Notes: a model not told the origin generated them from the sequence alone. A DNA stretch of 64,000 bases from Atherinomorus stipes (GCA_023101725.1 JALJCO010009025.1:186001-250000), one strand, 5' to 3'; shown: positions 38,201 through 64,000, counted from the first letter of the stretch. Numbers and translations are program-made.

Positions 38201-41200
38201 CATCTGCTGGCGGGGAGGAATGAAACTTGTAGCTATCACCTTTAGATACAGTGTGTAAGAATGACTGAAATCTTGTGGTAAAGATGGGTATTTGAAAGAA
38301 AAGATGCTTTCTTTCAAATTACTTCATATTCCAAGCACTGTTGTGAATGTATACTTATTCCTGTGTGCCACACCGATTGACTGGTATTGATTGTGTGGCC
38401 TTTAATGGCCAGAATTCTCCCAGACATAAAGATGGTTTTATCTGTGAGCGGATCCAGTGGTCTCAGGTGTAGCTATGACTGAACCACAGGGAACCACTTC
38501 TCATGTCTGTTAAGGCATTACTTATCCCAAACATTGCTCTAACTCCAATTAAACAAAGCTGGTACAGCAGTTTTAAAGTTCAGAGGATTCTCACTTCACA
38601 CACATTGTTTTGTCCATTCAGGGACACTGTAGTAAAAATGGTGGAACAAATATGGCTCCCTCCATGTATGTGAACCCCCAGCAAGTAGATATACTGTTAA
38701 TGACTCATTCTAAGAAAATGATGACATAACAGCTATTCTAGTGAAGCGATTACCCATCAATAGAAACAAAGTTTTGAATTATAAATGAAATTTTTCTGCC
38801 ATTGACCTTTAATTTAGTTAAAGACTGTACCTTTAACTAACTGAACAAAAACCAGTGCATTATCTTTTTTTCGCCTCAGTGAGACCTGACAATTCTACAG
38901 ATGTGAATGAACAGGTGTCCAAATAAAGTCACATAAACTGGAAGAAATGCATATTTGCTTGAACTGGGGTTTGTCCTTTTCTACCCTGACATAAAAAAAA
39001 ATCTATTTTTTCCAATTATGACAACAAATCATGTAATTCTTAACCCAGTCCTTTATTTTAAATGATCTCTTATATTGTTATTGCATCCACACAGATGAAT
39101 GGGTTGAGCACAGCATTAACACCAGCATCCCTATCACCAAATCCAATTCATTATTAGTTTAGTATCAGTTTTCTAGTTTTTACCTAATTGATAACTATGC
39201 ACAACTTGATTTTTACACTTTTTTACAGGTCCTCTGATGTTGGTGATGAATCACTGAACATGTTGAGCCAGGGAACATTAACATTTTTGCAAACATGTAG
39301 TGAATTATAGATTTTATATTTATTTATTTATTTATTGAATAAGTGACCTCTGACAACTTTTTGTAGAAAAATTACTGGGAAGATATTTTACCCCCTTAAA
39401 ACTCATCTGGTCAGCGGGTTGTATTTTCTAGATTTGCTGCTTATTGTGGCAGTTATTGCTTTTGGAAGTTGTTCAGTAAGTTTCATAAAGAATAACCTAT
39501 TTCTACACTAGAGAGCAGTGGGGGTGCCAATTACAGCACCCGGGAAGCAGTTGGTGGGGGTTAAGGACCTTGCTCAAGGGCCCATAGTGGTTCACCCAAG
39601 TGCGGTGTAGGGGACTCGAACATGGGCTTTCCAGAACAAAGCCCGCAGCATTAATTAAATGCATGTTAATTGCCGATCATTCACTGCTCTGTTGTATTTT
39701 AATCTGGACCTATTTGAAGGTCAGCTGGCCTCATGTTTAGTAGGCCCAATGCCTTTAAACATTTTCAAACATAGGAATATATTGATGAATTTGTTCCTGT
39801 GTGCCACACCGATTGACTGGTATTGATTGTGTGGCTTAGTTGTCATGGTAACCAAAACAAAACTCATTCAGTTGTTACAACTCGGCCATGATAAGTGAGA
39901 CAAACACACCACAGAGAAAATGTATACAGATTATTGTCAGGATACAGAGAGAGATGCGGTAACATCTGAAATGGATTTCTTCTCTTTTAATTTAATCCCC
40001 GGCACAGTTACCTGTGGACATATTAATTTTTCAATCTTTAGATGCATTTGAAATCAGTGTTTTGGTAACTGTAACTGTATCTCAATGTACAGTAAACCTT
40101 TCCTGCAGAGTTTACTAACTGCATGCAACCAATTTAATTCTTTAAAAGTGTATGACTAATTAAACATATAATCTTTATGTTAAATACCCATTTGCCCTGA
40201 TTCTGTACTTATTTGTTACATATGTTGGCTTTGCAGCTTTCAGTTATAGATCTCACTGCCTGTTTGTGGCTTTTAGAGGCTCAAACGGACACACAGGATT
40301 GTTGAAGCGTCGATGTCCACTGCATGCTTTGTTGCCTCATCCATTAAACCCTTTTCGAGTAGGATGAGGCAGCAACAGAGGGAGGGGCTGAGAGGGACAG
40401 AGGATAAAAGTCGAGTGTAAGATGAAGAAAGAAAAGAGGTGAACATTTTCTATTCATAAAGAAAAAAATGAGTAAAGCGAATGGGTGTGGAAATAAGAGG
40501 AGAAATGATGTCATTTAAAAGCAATAAATAATTAATATGTCAATGCAACCTTCTGTAGATCTAGGACTTAATTGGTTCTCTGTTCTTCATCTTGGAGTAT
40601 CTTTATGAATCTATCGGACAAATCAAAATGAGTAAATCTGAGATATGATTCAAAGTGGTGTGCTACTCTTCAGCGCTTTCCCTTAAAGACTTTCTGTGAT
40701 TCAAATGTAGAATGGCAAACAAATTTGTTGAACCTACTAAGTTTTTAATTTGTATGCATTTTACTGGAGATGAGCAGGACAGGGTGGGCATAAAGCATAA
40801 GTACTTCCTTTGGAGAGGAAGTAGTTTCTGAGGGAAGACATATCCTCATAAAAGATTAGTGGTCTTTTTTTCAGGAGGTTAAACACAAACACAGAAAGTT
40901 TGGATAAAAAACAAAACATAAACTGAACACTGACAATTCTGTGGCCAAACTTTGTCCAAACATAAAGTGACGTATCAGTGTCTAAAGGGTGGCATTAGAA
41001 TAATTTTATAGATATAATAGTAATATTACAGTTTTATCAATGGAAACGTGATTTTTTTTGTAGTTTATTTTCTATCTACAGAAACTAGAACAGTACAACA
41101 TTTTCCACTTATTTCTGATTGAATGAATGAATGAATGAAATAAGTAAGAAAGTTAAAAGACAACATACAGAGAAAGTGTCTCCTACCCTCGGTGCAGCAG

Positions 41201-41397
41201 GTCCTCCACAAACCTGAGTGGGTTAGGACCTCTTCGTTCCTGTGGACGGTGTCGTTGTCCGTCTGGCTCTTGGAGCGGCACATCCCGCGCGAGTACAGCC
41301 AATAATCCGTGCCCACGGCGATGGTCATGAGGCTGAAGGCGCAAAAAGCCCCCGCCGTGGTCAGAAGCATCATTACTCCGCGGTTACACACCCTCAT
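34664..41397 (-). CDS. cacng3: CACNG3, TARP gamma-3 (4 exons)
   Basis: Voltage-dependent calcium channel gamma-3 subunit, a transmembrane AMPA receptor regulatory protein that traffics and tunes AMPA receptors at synapses. The four exons join in frame to 335 residues (human CACNG3 315). The N-terminus has TM1 (about 10-30, [15 protein letters not shown]), the first extracellular loop with [10 protein letters not shown], the tetraspan GLWxxC(C) signature, then TM2 ([17 protein letters not shown]), TM3 ([14 protein letters not shown]) and TM4 ([19 protein letters not shown]). The C-terminus ends NRRTTPV, the TARP PDZ ligand for PSD-95. Gamma-3 rather than gamma-2/-4 is inferred from the MRVCNRG start and the position between prkcb and rbbp6. 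The cytoplasmic tail is diverged ([17 protein letters not shown]). Confidence 0.93.
35390..35530 (-). CDS. cacng3: cacng3 exon 3
   Basis: Acceptor TTCTCCTCAG, donor TGCAG|GTCAGA. Encodes TM2 and TM3. Confidence 0.96.
35607..35994. mobile_element. MITE in cacng3 intron 2
   Basis: It starts acgtatttttcggactata and ends gtctggaaaatacggta, inverted ends. ggactataagtcg occurs three times inside (35,619, 35,693, 35,928). It fills about 80% of the 480-bp intron and stops 16 bp from the exon 2 donor. Confidence 0.75.
36011..36094 (-). CDS. cacng3: cacng3 exon 2
   Basis: Acceptor CTTACTCAG, donor CTTA|GTGGGT. Reads [20 protein letters not shown] and ATEYLLR, part of the extracellular loop. Confidence 0.95.
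37251..37917. mobile_element. foldback element in cacng3 intron 1
   Basis: Long inverted arms: aaaggataactttc at the left, gagttatccttt at the right. Inner pairs include ccttatttctaggag with ctcctagaaataaag, and cctgtgagttcaga with tctgaactcacagg. It is palindromic over most of its 667 bp, with a poly-A-containing centre near 37,620. It probably sits in TTAA. Confidence 0.75.
37949..38038. mobile_element. palindromic MITE, copy 2
   Basis: The arms caaactgattaatccaggtg and cacctggattaatca match the copy at 8,528-8,600. It directly follows the foldback element. Confidence 0.6.
38240..38836 (-). mobile_element. TTAA-type MITE (family B), inverted copy
   Basis: The reverse complement aligns with 46,412-46,924: shared blocks include acagtgtgtaagaa, tggtaaagatgggta, attctcccagacataaag and gctattctagtg. 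It carries an extra 42-bp insertion at 38,358-38,399 that the other copy lacks. Confidence 0.7.
38358..38399. repeat. 42-bp exact duplicate, copy 1
   Basis: Identical at all 42 positions to 39,794-39,835. Contains gccacac and gtgtggc as a small inverted pair. Confidence 0.9.
39511..39600 (+). repeat. SINE-like dispersed repeat, copy 2
   Basis: Contains ggttaaggaccttgctcaag, a motif very common in fish genomes. Partner of 5,189-5,262. Confidence 0.5.
39794..39835. repeat. 42-bp exact duplicate, copy 2
   Basis: Identical to 38,358-38,399; the flanks are unrelated. Confidence 0.9.
41187..41397 (-). CDS. cacng3: cacng3 exon 1 (start)
   Basis: ATG at 41,395-41,397. Reads [20 protein letters not shown]1 and [13 protein letters not shown]. 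Donor GAGG|GTAGGA. The exon is GC- and CpG-rich, and so is the upstream 41,400-41,820, which fits a CpG promoter and 5' UTR. Confidence 0.95.
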
Positions 41398-41820
41398 ATC
41401 GGCCTTGCCTCCACCTCCTCCTCCGCACCGAGGAGTCCACAGAGGACCGACACTTGCGGGATTTAGAAACTGTCCAGAACTAACCCCTGCTGTCTTATCT
41501 TTTCGTGGTTCCAGTCAGCTAAGGGAAGCACATCTTTTGAACGCATTATTCTTTGCAGTTTGCGCAAAACTTACATAGCCGAGTAACTGTAGGAGACGCT
41601 TTTCCTGTGCATCAAACTTTGAGACGCTCCCATGTCAAAGCCACGGAGGAGGACCGCGGGGTGCCGCTTTTTTCTTTTTTAGAAGAGCAATAAAAGTAGA
41701 GGAGAGCCCGAGTAAAGTAGCTTGGAGGAAACTTCATCAGGAGCGATTCTCTGAACTCGTTCTAGTTTGTTGCAGCTTTACACTGATGCGCAGTCTGCAG
41801 GATAACCCCGCCTGCCAGTG
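41398..41820 (-). promoter_or_regulatory. cacng3: cacng3 5' UTR and CpG-rich promoter region
   Basis: Many CpGs compared with the surrounding AT-rich DNA and directly upstream of the start codon. No TATA box was picked out; the transcription start is unknown. Confidence 0.35.
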
Positions 41821-44800
41821 TGTGTTCATTCATGTGTGTCACAGTGGGCTTGTGTTGACCACCAGTTCAGCACCACGGATAGCAGCACAGTAGCACAGAA
41901 AACACAACCTAATCCCGCACAGCGACTGCAAACAGGCCTACAGTATTTCTTCAGTCTTGCTTTGCTTCTTGAGACCATTTACAGTATTTTTACCCCATGC
42001 AGTCTGTTGCAACTATAGTCACTGAGGCAAGCTTTTAGTTACAAAAATTATTTGCTTGTTCTTTCAAGTGTCAAAGGTCACCTTTTTGTTACTATTCCTC
42101 AACAAAAATATGGACCTTGGAAGGGACCAGAAAAACGAAATTTTGTTTATTTGTGTGTCTCAAACTCACAGGCTTTTGATTCTATTATAAATGCTTTACT
42201 GGATTAAAAATGTGACAAACAGCTATGTTGACAATACTTCAATTCAATTATTTAAGGTTTTTGCTTATTTACAGCAAAAGACCATAAAAGAGAACAGCAC
42301 ACCTCATATGCTGACAAACTTTTAAATAACTAGCTACTGTATATCTACAGTGTAAAATATTCAACTTAAAAATATGAGTTAAAGGGCTACCTCAAAGAAT
42401 TTTAATACATAACTTACCAAAGGCTTGTTAATTTGACATAGAATAATACATTGGGACCACAAAAATGTCAAAGCACAATTTACAGTGTACCTACAAAAAG
42501 TCAATACAACCCTTAAGCTGTTTTACAGATACTGTGCAGATCTCTGTGCACTGTTCTCAGGATTATAGTTTCATGTAATAAAATCTGGGAGATGACTTGG
42601 CATCATAAGTCTTTTAACCAAGCCTGACGATAGTGTGTTAGTTAGCAGTTCTAGGACCACTACTGAAGTTGCAGTTTTGATTGCATTGCATATGTGGTTT
42701 CACCAAATCTATATAAAAAAAAAAAAAGGTTTTTTTTTTTTAAGTAATTTGTTTTCATGTTTTCAGTTTTCAGTGAATTAAAGCCACTTACTCTAACTGA
42801 AACCTATGCTACCAAATTAGCCCTGGCCTGGAGCCAGTTTGAGGTACTAATAACAGAATTGTTGGTCTCACAACCTGACAAAGAAACCTGATGGCATACA
42901 GTACGTCTATCTTACTTCAGCATGGCAAACCTGGCTCTGACTGTGGAGGATACTGTCGTATCCTAGTATTGTTTGGGCTCTGCAAAAACAGCTAATCAGT
43001 AGAAAGGTATCGATGATACTGTTGGTATCTATAATAAACCAAATCGATAGTAATATTCCCCTGTAGCTACAAGGCTCAAAGGATGTATTGCTTATCTAAT
43101 GGACTGACTTGTCACAGCTGTTTTGTCAACATAAAGTAGAGCTACATAATAATGTTAAAGATCATTAGTTCATAACAAGCTTCAAGCTTAAATGTATGAT
43201 GACCATGCTCCACCTTTTTATTTTTGGACCAGGATTAAGATCTTTATCCCCTCTGTTTTGAAATCAATTAGCTCCTAATTTAAATCTTTTTTCAGTTCAC
43301 GACTGAAAAATTAATTCTTTGTGATATTAAAGTTCAGACTGCTGTGACCAGCCAGTTCAAAACAAGTAAATAGCCCATCATGTCTGGATAAGCAGTCATG
43401 AGTGTTCAGAGCGATGTTTTTGCTTCCAAATGGAAATGGACAGAATAAAACGCAAAGACCAGAGTTAGAGAAATGGTTTTATGACCTTTAATTTGAATAT
43501 TCATTCTATGTGTGCCTCTCACGCGCAGGTAAAGATGGCGCATGCATCACATGTACACTCTAATTTCTTCAGGTCATCCTCTTCCTCATCCTCTTCACCT
43601 TTTGCATAGTAACACTCCCCTCTTTCCTCCACATCTTTGTCTTGTCTTAATTATCTTATTACATTAAAATGTATAGATGCAAATGTTAGCTGATTAAAAG
43701 GGATGACAAAAAAGAAGAGATGAAGAGTTACAATTAAAAAGAGGAGGGAAAGTGAGGAAAACAAAAGTGAAAAAGAGGGAAATAAAGAGATAAATGGGAT
43801 GGGGCTGTGAGGAGTATTATAGAAGTGTACAATAACATGAAAAGCACTTCTACCTCTATATCCCATTCTTATTTACACATACACAAGTCAAACACAAGTC
43901 ATACAGAAGTATACATAAACTATTTGTTTACTTGATAAAGTTTTATATTTTCTTGTCAGGGACAGCCATACAGTTTTTGCTCTGAGGTTTTGTAAAGCAA
44001 ATATATTGGCTGTGTATATTCCAACCCTATAAAGAGCATTAGATATCAAACACAGCAGTCAGAATGAATGAAAACTAAAGCTGGAGCTGAGTGAGGACAT
44101 TTCAGAAGGAACTTGGGACTTGGATTGATACATTCAGGACACCTCACAAGGCTTCATCCCTTGGTGATGTCAAAAGCAAATTGTAAACTACTGTACCAAC
44201 AAACATGGCATGCATAGAGGAGCTCCACCACAAAGACTGTATAGGCCTACACAGCACTAACCCACCGCACACACAGTGCCATAGAGAAATAGAAAATGAG
44301 ATTAAGTAAGAGAAATGGACATTTTTACATATCACTTCTGAACAGGCACCCCCCCTCCCCCCAAACCCCTACCTCTTCCCCACACACACTTTTTCTCTTT
44401 TTTTTTTTTCTTTTTTGCATCAGTTTGGAAGACGAGACGTGCTTAAGACTAAGTTCAGGTCTAACTTAGACATGAGGTTATAAATCAGGGCTGTCATAGT
44501 TCAAAATCTTCCTTCCCTCCAAAGCGCAGCCTGCACTGTGTGCACACGTGTTTGTGTGCACATACATGACATATTGATCATGGAATGTTCATGATGCAAC
44601 TCTTACAGGCTGAAGAGAAGGAAATCAAGTAAACAAACACACTCTTCGTGATCAATAAAACACAAAGTTACACATTTATGGCCACTCCTAACCTGCTCAC
44701 CATGAAGTCCTGTCGGTCTTACCCACCCCAACCATTTCCTGGAAACAGCTCGTTACCAGGACAGAAGCTAAGGTTTGATTTCTTTGTTTTTCCTTGTGTG

Positions 44801-44988
44801 TTTGTTGATGTGGTGGCTTATGATTACTGTCCACCTTGGGTGCCATTGTGGGTTGATTTGAAGATTTATATGCGAGATGTTGTGGCTTCCAGTCGTACGA
44901 TGAGTCATGGATGAGTCTTTGATGAGATGTATTGTAAGTGGGTTGGAGTACAGTCTTGTCTGGGCTGCATCTAACTGGTGGGATCTCC
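41821..44988. other. intergenic, prkcb 3' UTR included
   Basis: No separate gene recognised. The prkcb 3' UTR runs left from 44,988 for an unknown distance; a minus-strand ATTAAA at 43,487-43,492 is one candidate end. Confidence 0.35.
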
Positions 44989-58480
<13,492 letters not shown>

Positions 58481-59569
58481 CTGAACAAAGAGGAACAAAA
58501 TCACAAGTTTATTTAGTTTGTGGGTAAGAACAGAAGTGTGCTTCAACAGGATACCAATCTGTGTAACATGTGACACCCTATGTGTTTAAAGCCACGTTTA
58601 TTCATCAGAAGGCTTTTGGCATCTCAGTGACAGATAGATGGAGCTCATTCAGGCCCTAATCCCAATTTTCCTTTCAGTCTTACTCCTTCGTTTTCCAGCA
58701 GTGAAGTACCCTATATCTTTAAGGAATCAAGGAATGGTATCATCTAATCATCCAAAAGGCAGCTGAAGGGCTACTCCCTGATCCCGAAAAGGAAAACCTC
58801 TTCAAAATGGAGGAATTGGGACTGAGCCTAAGCCAGAAAAGTCCTTCACTTCCCACAATGTACCTGAACAGCATCTTTTCACCAAGACTCTCCCTCACTG
58901 TAACTACCCATGTCTCCAACACAGCTCCAGTTTCAGAGCAGGCATTTTCTTACAGTCATATTTAGACTACAAGATTTGAGGAGAGATTTTCACATCTCTC
59001 GCAAGCACAACTCTGGGACACCAAACCTCTAGATACTTGTTAGCTCAGAGCAAGAACCTCCTGCACAAGTCTGAGAACATCCAGTTTTTCCCAAATTATC
59101 ACTATGCAGTCAGATGTCCATCAAGTTCCAGCAGCTAAAAGGTTATGCTCACATTATTAGCCACATTATTCAATTACATTTCAAAACAGATCAAATCTGA
59201 GACCTCACAGTCATAAGTACATGTACTTTAAAGCTGATTATGCCAATATAAGTCTTGCAACTCATGTTTAGCAACATTAGTCCAGATGTATACCTACTTT
59301 TTCAAACATGAAGGAATTTGTTTCACAGCTACAGAAAAAAAAACTACTTTGAAAGGCTGAAGAGTACTGTACACAACTATATTAGCTAACATTTTATTAC
59401 CAGTAGTGCCCTTAAAGCCAAACCTCATTATTCAGCATCACTTGAGCAAGAGATTTGTGGCAGGGAGACATGACTCAAGGAAAAACCTGCAAGAAGATCT
59501 AAAAATTATATCCAGTTAACTTTTAAATTTGATCAGTGAAAGTTCAATGAGCCTCCTCTCCACCTTATA
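58481..59569. other. prkcb intron, no gene recognised
   Basis: Intronic, no repeat boundaries or ORFs that could be supported. Confidence 0.5.
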
Positions 59570-61210
59570 CAGTTGTGTGAAAAAGTGTTTTCTCCCTTCT
59601 GGATTTCTTTCTTTTTCTTTTTTTTCCCATGTTTGTTATACTTAAAGGTTTCAGATCATCAAACAAATTTAAAAGTGAGACAAAGATGACACAAGTAAAC
59701 AGAAAATGCATTTTTTTAAATTAAGAGTTTTATTTTTAAGGGAGGCAAAAATCCAAACCTCTATGGCCCTGTGTGAAAGAGTGACTGCCCCTAATAACTG
59801 GTTGGGCCACCCTTAGCAGCAACAACTGCAATCAAGCGTTCGTGATAACTGGCAATGAGTCTCCTACAGCGCTGTGGAGGAATTTTGTTCCACTCATCTT
59901 TGCAGAATTGTTGTAATTCAGCCACATTGGAGGGTTTTCCAGCATGAACCGCTTTTTAAAGCTCATGCCACAGCATCTCAATTGGATTCAGGTGGGGACT
60001 TTGACTAGGCCACTCCAAAGTCTTCATTTTGTTTTTCTTCAGCCATTCAGAGGTGGACTTGCTGGTGTGTTTTGGATCATTGTCCTGCTGCAGAATCCAA
60101 GTGCGCTTCAGCTTGAGGTCATGAACAGATGGCCGGACATTCTCCTTCAGGATTTTTTGGTAGATAGCAGAATTCATGGTTCCATTTACCACAGCAAGTC
60201 TTCCAGGTCCTGAAGCAGCAAAACAGCCCCAGACCATCACACTACCACCACCATATTATACTGTTGGTATGATGTTCCTTTTCTGAAATGCCGTGTTACT
60301 TTTACGCCAGATGTAATGGGACCTACACCTTCCAAAAAGTTAAACTTTTGTCTCGTCAGTTCACAGAGTATTTTCCCAAAAGTCTTGGGGATCATCAAGA
60401 TGCTTTCTTGCTAAGCTGAGATGAGCCTTTATGTTCTTTTTGCTCAGCAGTGGTTTTGGTCTTGGAACTCTGCCATGCAGGCCATTTTTGCCCCGTCTCT
60501 TTCTTATGGTGGAGTCATGAACACTGACCTTAATTGAGGCAAATGAGGCCTGCAATTCTTTGATTGTTGTTCTCGGGTCTTTTTTGTGACCTCTTGGATG
60601 AGTCGTCGCTGTGCTCTTGGGGTAATTTTGGTCGGCCGGCCACTCCTGGGAAGGTTCACCACTGTTCCATGTTTTCATCATTTGTGGATAATGGCTCTCA
60701 CTGTGGTTCGCTGGAGTCCCAAAGCTTTAGAAACGGCTTTGCAACCTTTTCCAGACTGATAAATCTCAATTACTTTGTTTCTCATTTTTTTCCTGAATTT
60801 CTTTGGATCGCGGCATGATGTCTAGCTTTTGAGGATCTTTTGGTCTACTTAACTTCGTCTGGTAGGTCCTATTTAAGTGATTTCTTGATTGAGAGCTGGT
60901 GTGGCAGTATTCCAGCCTGGGTGTGGCTAGAGAAATTGAACTCAGCTTTCCAAAGATGTGATAAACCACAGTTTATTTATGTTTTTACAGGGAGGACAAT
61001 TACTTTTTCACACAGGGCCATGGAGGTTTGCCCCCTCCCCTTACTAATAAAAATCTTTATTTAAAAACTGCAATTTATGTTTACTTGTGTTATCTTTGTC
61101 TCACATTTAAATTTGTTTGATGATCTGAAACATTTAAGTGTGACAAACATGCAAAACAAAAAAAAAAAAAAGGAAATCAGGAAGGGGGCAAACACTTTTT
61201 CACACAACTG
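59570..61210 (-). mobile_element. Tc1-type transposon, full length
   Basis: 1,641 bp with inverted ends cagttgtgtgaaaaagtgtt and its near-complement at 61,190-61,210, each flanked by TA (59,568-59,569; 61,211-61,212), the Tc1/mariner target. Lies in a prkcb intron, transposase on the minus strand. Length and ends are intact, so the insertion is fairly young. Confidence 0.92.
59791..60816 (-). pseudogene. Tc1 transposase, broken
   Basis: ATG at 60,814-60,816 (MPRSKEIQEKNEKQ). Later blocks RGHKKDPRTTIKELQASF, VSVHDSTIRKR, MVWGCFAASGPGRL, ILQQDNDPKHTSKSTSEW and LNPIEMLWHEL keep the DDE order. An early frameshift in the A-rich start (stop near 60,769), and a TAA directly after WHEL, disable it. 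Confidence 0.85.
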
Positions 61211-63480
61211 TACTCCTCTTGTGTCTGTGCAATCCACCTGCCATCAGTTGTAGCCATGATGTCCATCTTGTTTCATCATCTCCTCTGACTTGATTGGGCT
61301 CTCCGCCTAATCTCATAGTCTTCTCCATATTTCTCCAACTTTACCCACACAGTGTTTTGGCTGCAGTGACATGTTTGACAGCAACAGGTAGAGTTCTCAA
61401 GATGGTCATTAACCATGAAAGGAACAGACATGTGCAAACAAAAAAAAAATTTACAAGAACCCGCCGTATGCACTGGTGGTAACTTGTACACGGTTATAGA
61501 AAAGGTTTTGTGTAAAAGTGCAATTATATTTCAACTGAATTGTCAACATTTAGATGAGATGAATCACAGTTAAAGGAATCTCTTACTCTGCTTTTAATAA
61601 ACATAAATCATGAAAAATCTTCAGGTATTTTTTAAGATCACTTTCACAGACAAAATAAAAAGCACACAATGGTGTATTTTTGGATTATAAGCAGAGAAAA
61701 ATGAGCCTGCATTTATGTTTATCCACTAGATGGCAGACTGCTCTGACACAGAGCCACTTGTTTTGCTTCACGCTCTCATCAGTGGGTGGTGGTGTGGCTC
61801 TGCAGCAGAGGAGTGAGAAGTTGGTCTCTCATGGTTTGCCCTTCTGTAGAATTTTATCTTGCATCTCCAGCAGGCAGTGCACCAAGCATGTCATTCATTC
61901 ATTCATTCATGCAACTTCATATCTTTATATCCACTCGACTACACAAATCATTAAAAATGTATCCACTCTAAAACGAGTTGGCACAGAAATCAAAGTGACA
62001 TAATTTATCTGTTAGTAGCAAGTGGCAAAGATTAGGAAGGTCTCACTCCACTTTCTGTATGTTACTATCCATCTGCTGCAGCTCAACAGGCAAAAACTAA
62101 CTAGAAACAAAGATGTAACATAACACTTAAAATACACCGGCACTGCTGAAGCATCATCTTAGTTTCAGATCAACACTGGAATAAAAATATGTACTTGCTC
62201 TCCATCACTTATTTTAAAAAGGTTTTGGAGACAGAAAAGTGTGAAGTTTCATTTTTAACATTCTGCCATTTTAACTAGCAAGAAATCTGAAAGTGAATCA
62301 AACTCAAAAGAAACAAGCATCTTCGCTCATAAGTTGCATTTTTAGACTGACATACTGTACTGTATAACCAAAACATCTATTTTAAATATGTTGAATTACT
62401 TCAGTGTTTTCACAATGAGATCAAGTCCAAATCCAAACACTATGCTACACAGAGGCACAATAAGGAAACGTCTACTGACTAAATAACTCTGGCCATGACT
62501 GAATATAGCATTGCAGAAAAGTACTTCCTGTTTGTGCCAGCAATAAATGAGCCACAACTAGAGGGATAGTAAAACACACATCATTACCAGGTGTGTTGCT
62601 GTAAATGATATGTGGTCTAGATTTAGGCAGGGAACCAATTTTAGATCAGTTCTGGGTCACAACAGCACACAAATAAAAAGCAACAAGTGCATGTTTAAAT
62701 ATGAAAGATCACATAATTATGAGAAAGCATGAAGTGAGAAATGTCAAAGTGCTCAACAAAGATCTTTTTTTTTTCTTTTTCACAAAAATATGCTAAAAGT
62801 ATTGAGAGAAACCGATTAAAATGTTGTCATGGGAGCAATACTGTATGTTGCTATATGGACTGTAATACGAGAAACCATTTCGAGCCCAAACTGAAACATT
62901 CTGGAAACCTCAAGCTAACCGGATGCAAACATTTAGCTTTTTAAAGCTGATAATGAGATGAACCCTCTGGTTCTTAGGCAATTTTGCAGAATTTCCATTG
63001 TTTCCCTTGTAATCTTTAGCAAGTTATGGGAAAAAAAAAATTAAAATAAAATAATTGTGACTGCACTTCCACGAGACAGCATGAAATTGGCATGCACAAT
63101 AAAAACACCCAACAAAAACAAAATAATTGCTTAATTAATGATTTCTCTAATGGTTTGTCCACAAGAGGCTGCATAGTAATGAGGACACACTTGGTTTGAG
63201 AAACCTGTCATTTGCTTAATATGGACAACAAATTTCAGCCTTTAAATTGCCTGAGTTACTCCTCTCAACAAACACTGACTATCAAATCTTTCATTAACCC
63301 ATTTGGGCATGAAACACCATTTAAAGGCTGGAAATGTTTGTTTTTTTATATAAGTTTTTGAACATTAAAATGTTAATGCAACACATGCATCCTCTGCAGG
63401 CCAAAGAGATAAAATGACACACATGTTGCTGAGTCACAACAGGTTCAAATAAGATTAAAGTGTTGTAGATAAGAATACAG
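61211..63480. other. prkcb intron, no gene recognised
   Basis: AT-rich intronic DNA with no supported gene or element boundary. Confidence 0.5.
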
Positions 63481-63484
63481 TATC

Positions 63485-64000
63485 CTAGGGCTGAACGATT
63501 TCAGGAGAAAATCTAAATTGCGATTTCAATTCGATTCACGATTTTCTTCAAATAAAGCTTCAGTACAATATTTACAATGTACAATAACATTTGTAAAAAA
63601 AGACATTATTGTGCTATTTTTAATATTTTAACTATTTCTCATCACAATGCACTGAAAAATCTCCAAATAAGAAATCAATATATTTTCCTTTTACAGTTCT
63701 TGTATGTAGGTTACGTTAAGTGAAACATACAAACCAGGGAATTTATCATGGATTCATATGTGCATTGAAATGTAATTAAGTTGTAAAATAAATCTAAACA
63801 AACCTCAGGTTTGACATCGAACTTCATTTTTATGTCATTCTGTCACCTGAACTTGAGGTGAAGAAGACTACATCATCAATGATCAGGTGGTTTTACCCTG
63901 ATTGTTTTTTATCAGGTTGCATTTCTGATGTTGGGATGCACATTTTTGGCCACAACGGTTTTCTGTACTCATCCTCTCATGTCCACTTGAAAAGCAGCAG
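63485..64000. mobile_element. hAT-type MITE left end, partial
   Basis: ctagggctgaacgatttcag resembles the end of the MITE at 19,673. The opposite end was not found and may lie outside the window. Confidence 0.35.

Noticed and set aside
40329..40375. Inverted gttgcctcatcc / ggatgaggcagcaac
   Set aside because: Short, imperfect hairpin without flanking duplication; likely chance or a minor repeat.

Overview
The window is nuclear DNA from a ray-finned (teleost) fish. It holds three vertebrate genes, all on the minus strand, in intron-rich DNA with fish-type mobile elements: Tc1/mariner, hAT MITEs with 8-bp duplications, TTAA-flanked MITEs, and an L2/CR1-like LINE. Reading along the minus strand the order is prkcb (5' part outside the window), cacng3, rbbp6. 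As far as I recall, PRKCB, CACNG3 and RBBP6 are also neighbours on human chromosome 16p12, so this looks like a conserved synteny block. Which fish paralogue copy is present cannot be told from the window. Layout: 1-15,900 has no convincing host gene. It contains a hAT-like element with a THAP fragment (635-1,837), a tRNA-like sequence, a decayed L2-like LINE (3,650-4,990), nested inverted repeats (4,990-5,745), a hAT element with a perfect 8-bp target duplication (9,061-10,251), a TTAA-bounded element (10,619-11,371) and a 0.74-kb THAP-bearing palindrome (11,432-12,175). 15,901-30,904 is rbbp6: 20 coding exons for about 1,763 residues (DWNN domain, CCHC knuckle, RING, Pro-rich, RS and Lys-rich tail), with a promoter-like CpG/YY1/ETS patch near 31,850. 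34,664-41,397 is cacng3: four exons, 335 residues, a type I TARP ending in TTPV. 44,989-58,480 is the 3' part of prkcb, from the C1B remnant through C2, kinase domain and two alternative C-terminal V5 exons (betaII-type upstream, betaI-type downstream); its 5' exons lie beyond 64,000. The intron at the right edge holds a nearly intact-length but broken Tc1 element (59,570-61,210). The three genes do not form a pathway. PKC-beta and the TARP both act at neuronal membranes and synapses, while RBBP6 is a ubiquitin ligase and RNA 3'-end processing factor. The main points for follow-up are: an apparent frameshift in a GA-repeat of rbbp6 exon 17; a GC-AG intron in the prkcb C2 domain; a divergent betaII tail; a MITE 16 bp from a cacng3 splice donor; two TTAA elements joined head to tail inside a Tc1 relic; a 42-bp sequence present twice without change; and a THAP-domain ORF in a large palindrome. 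I did not find a clearly new gene system. The unusual material is mobile-element architecture.
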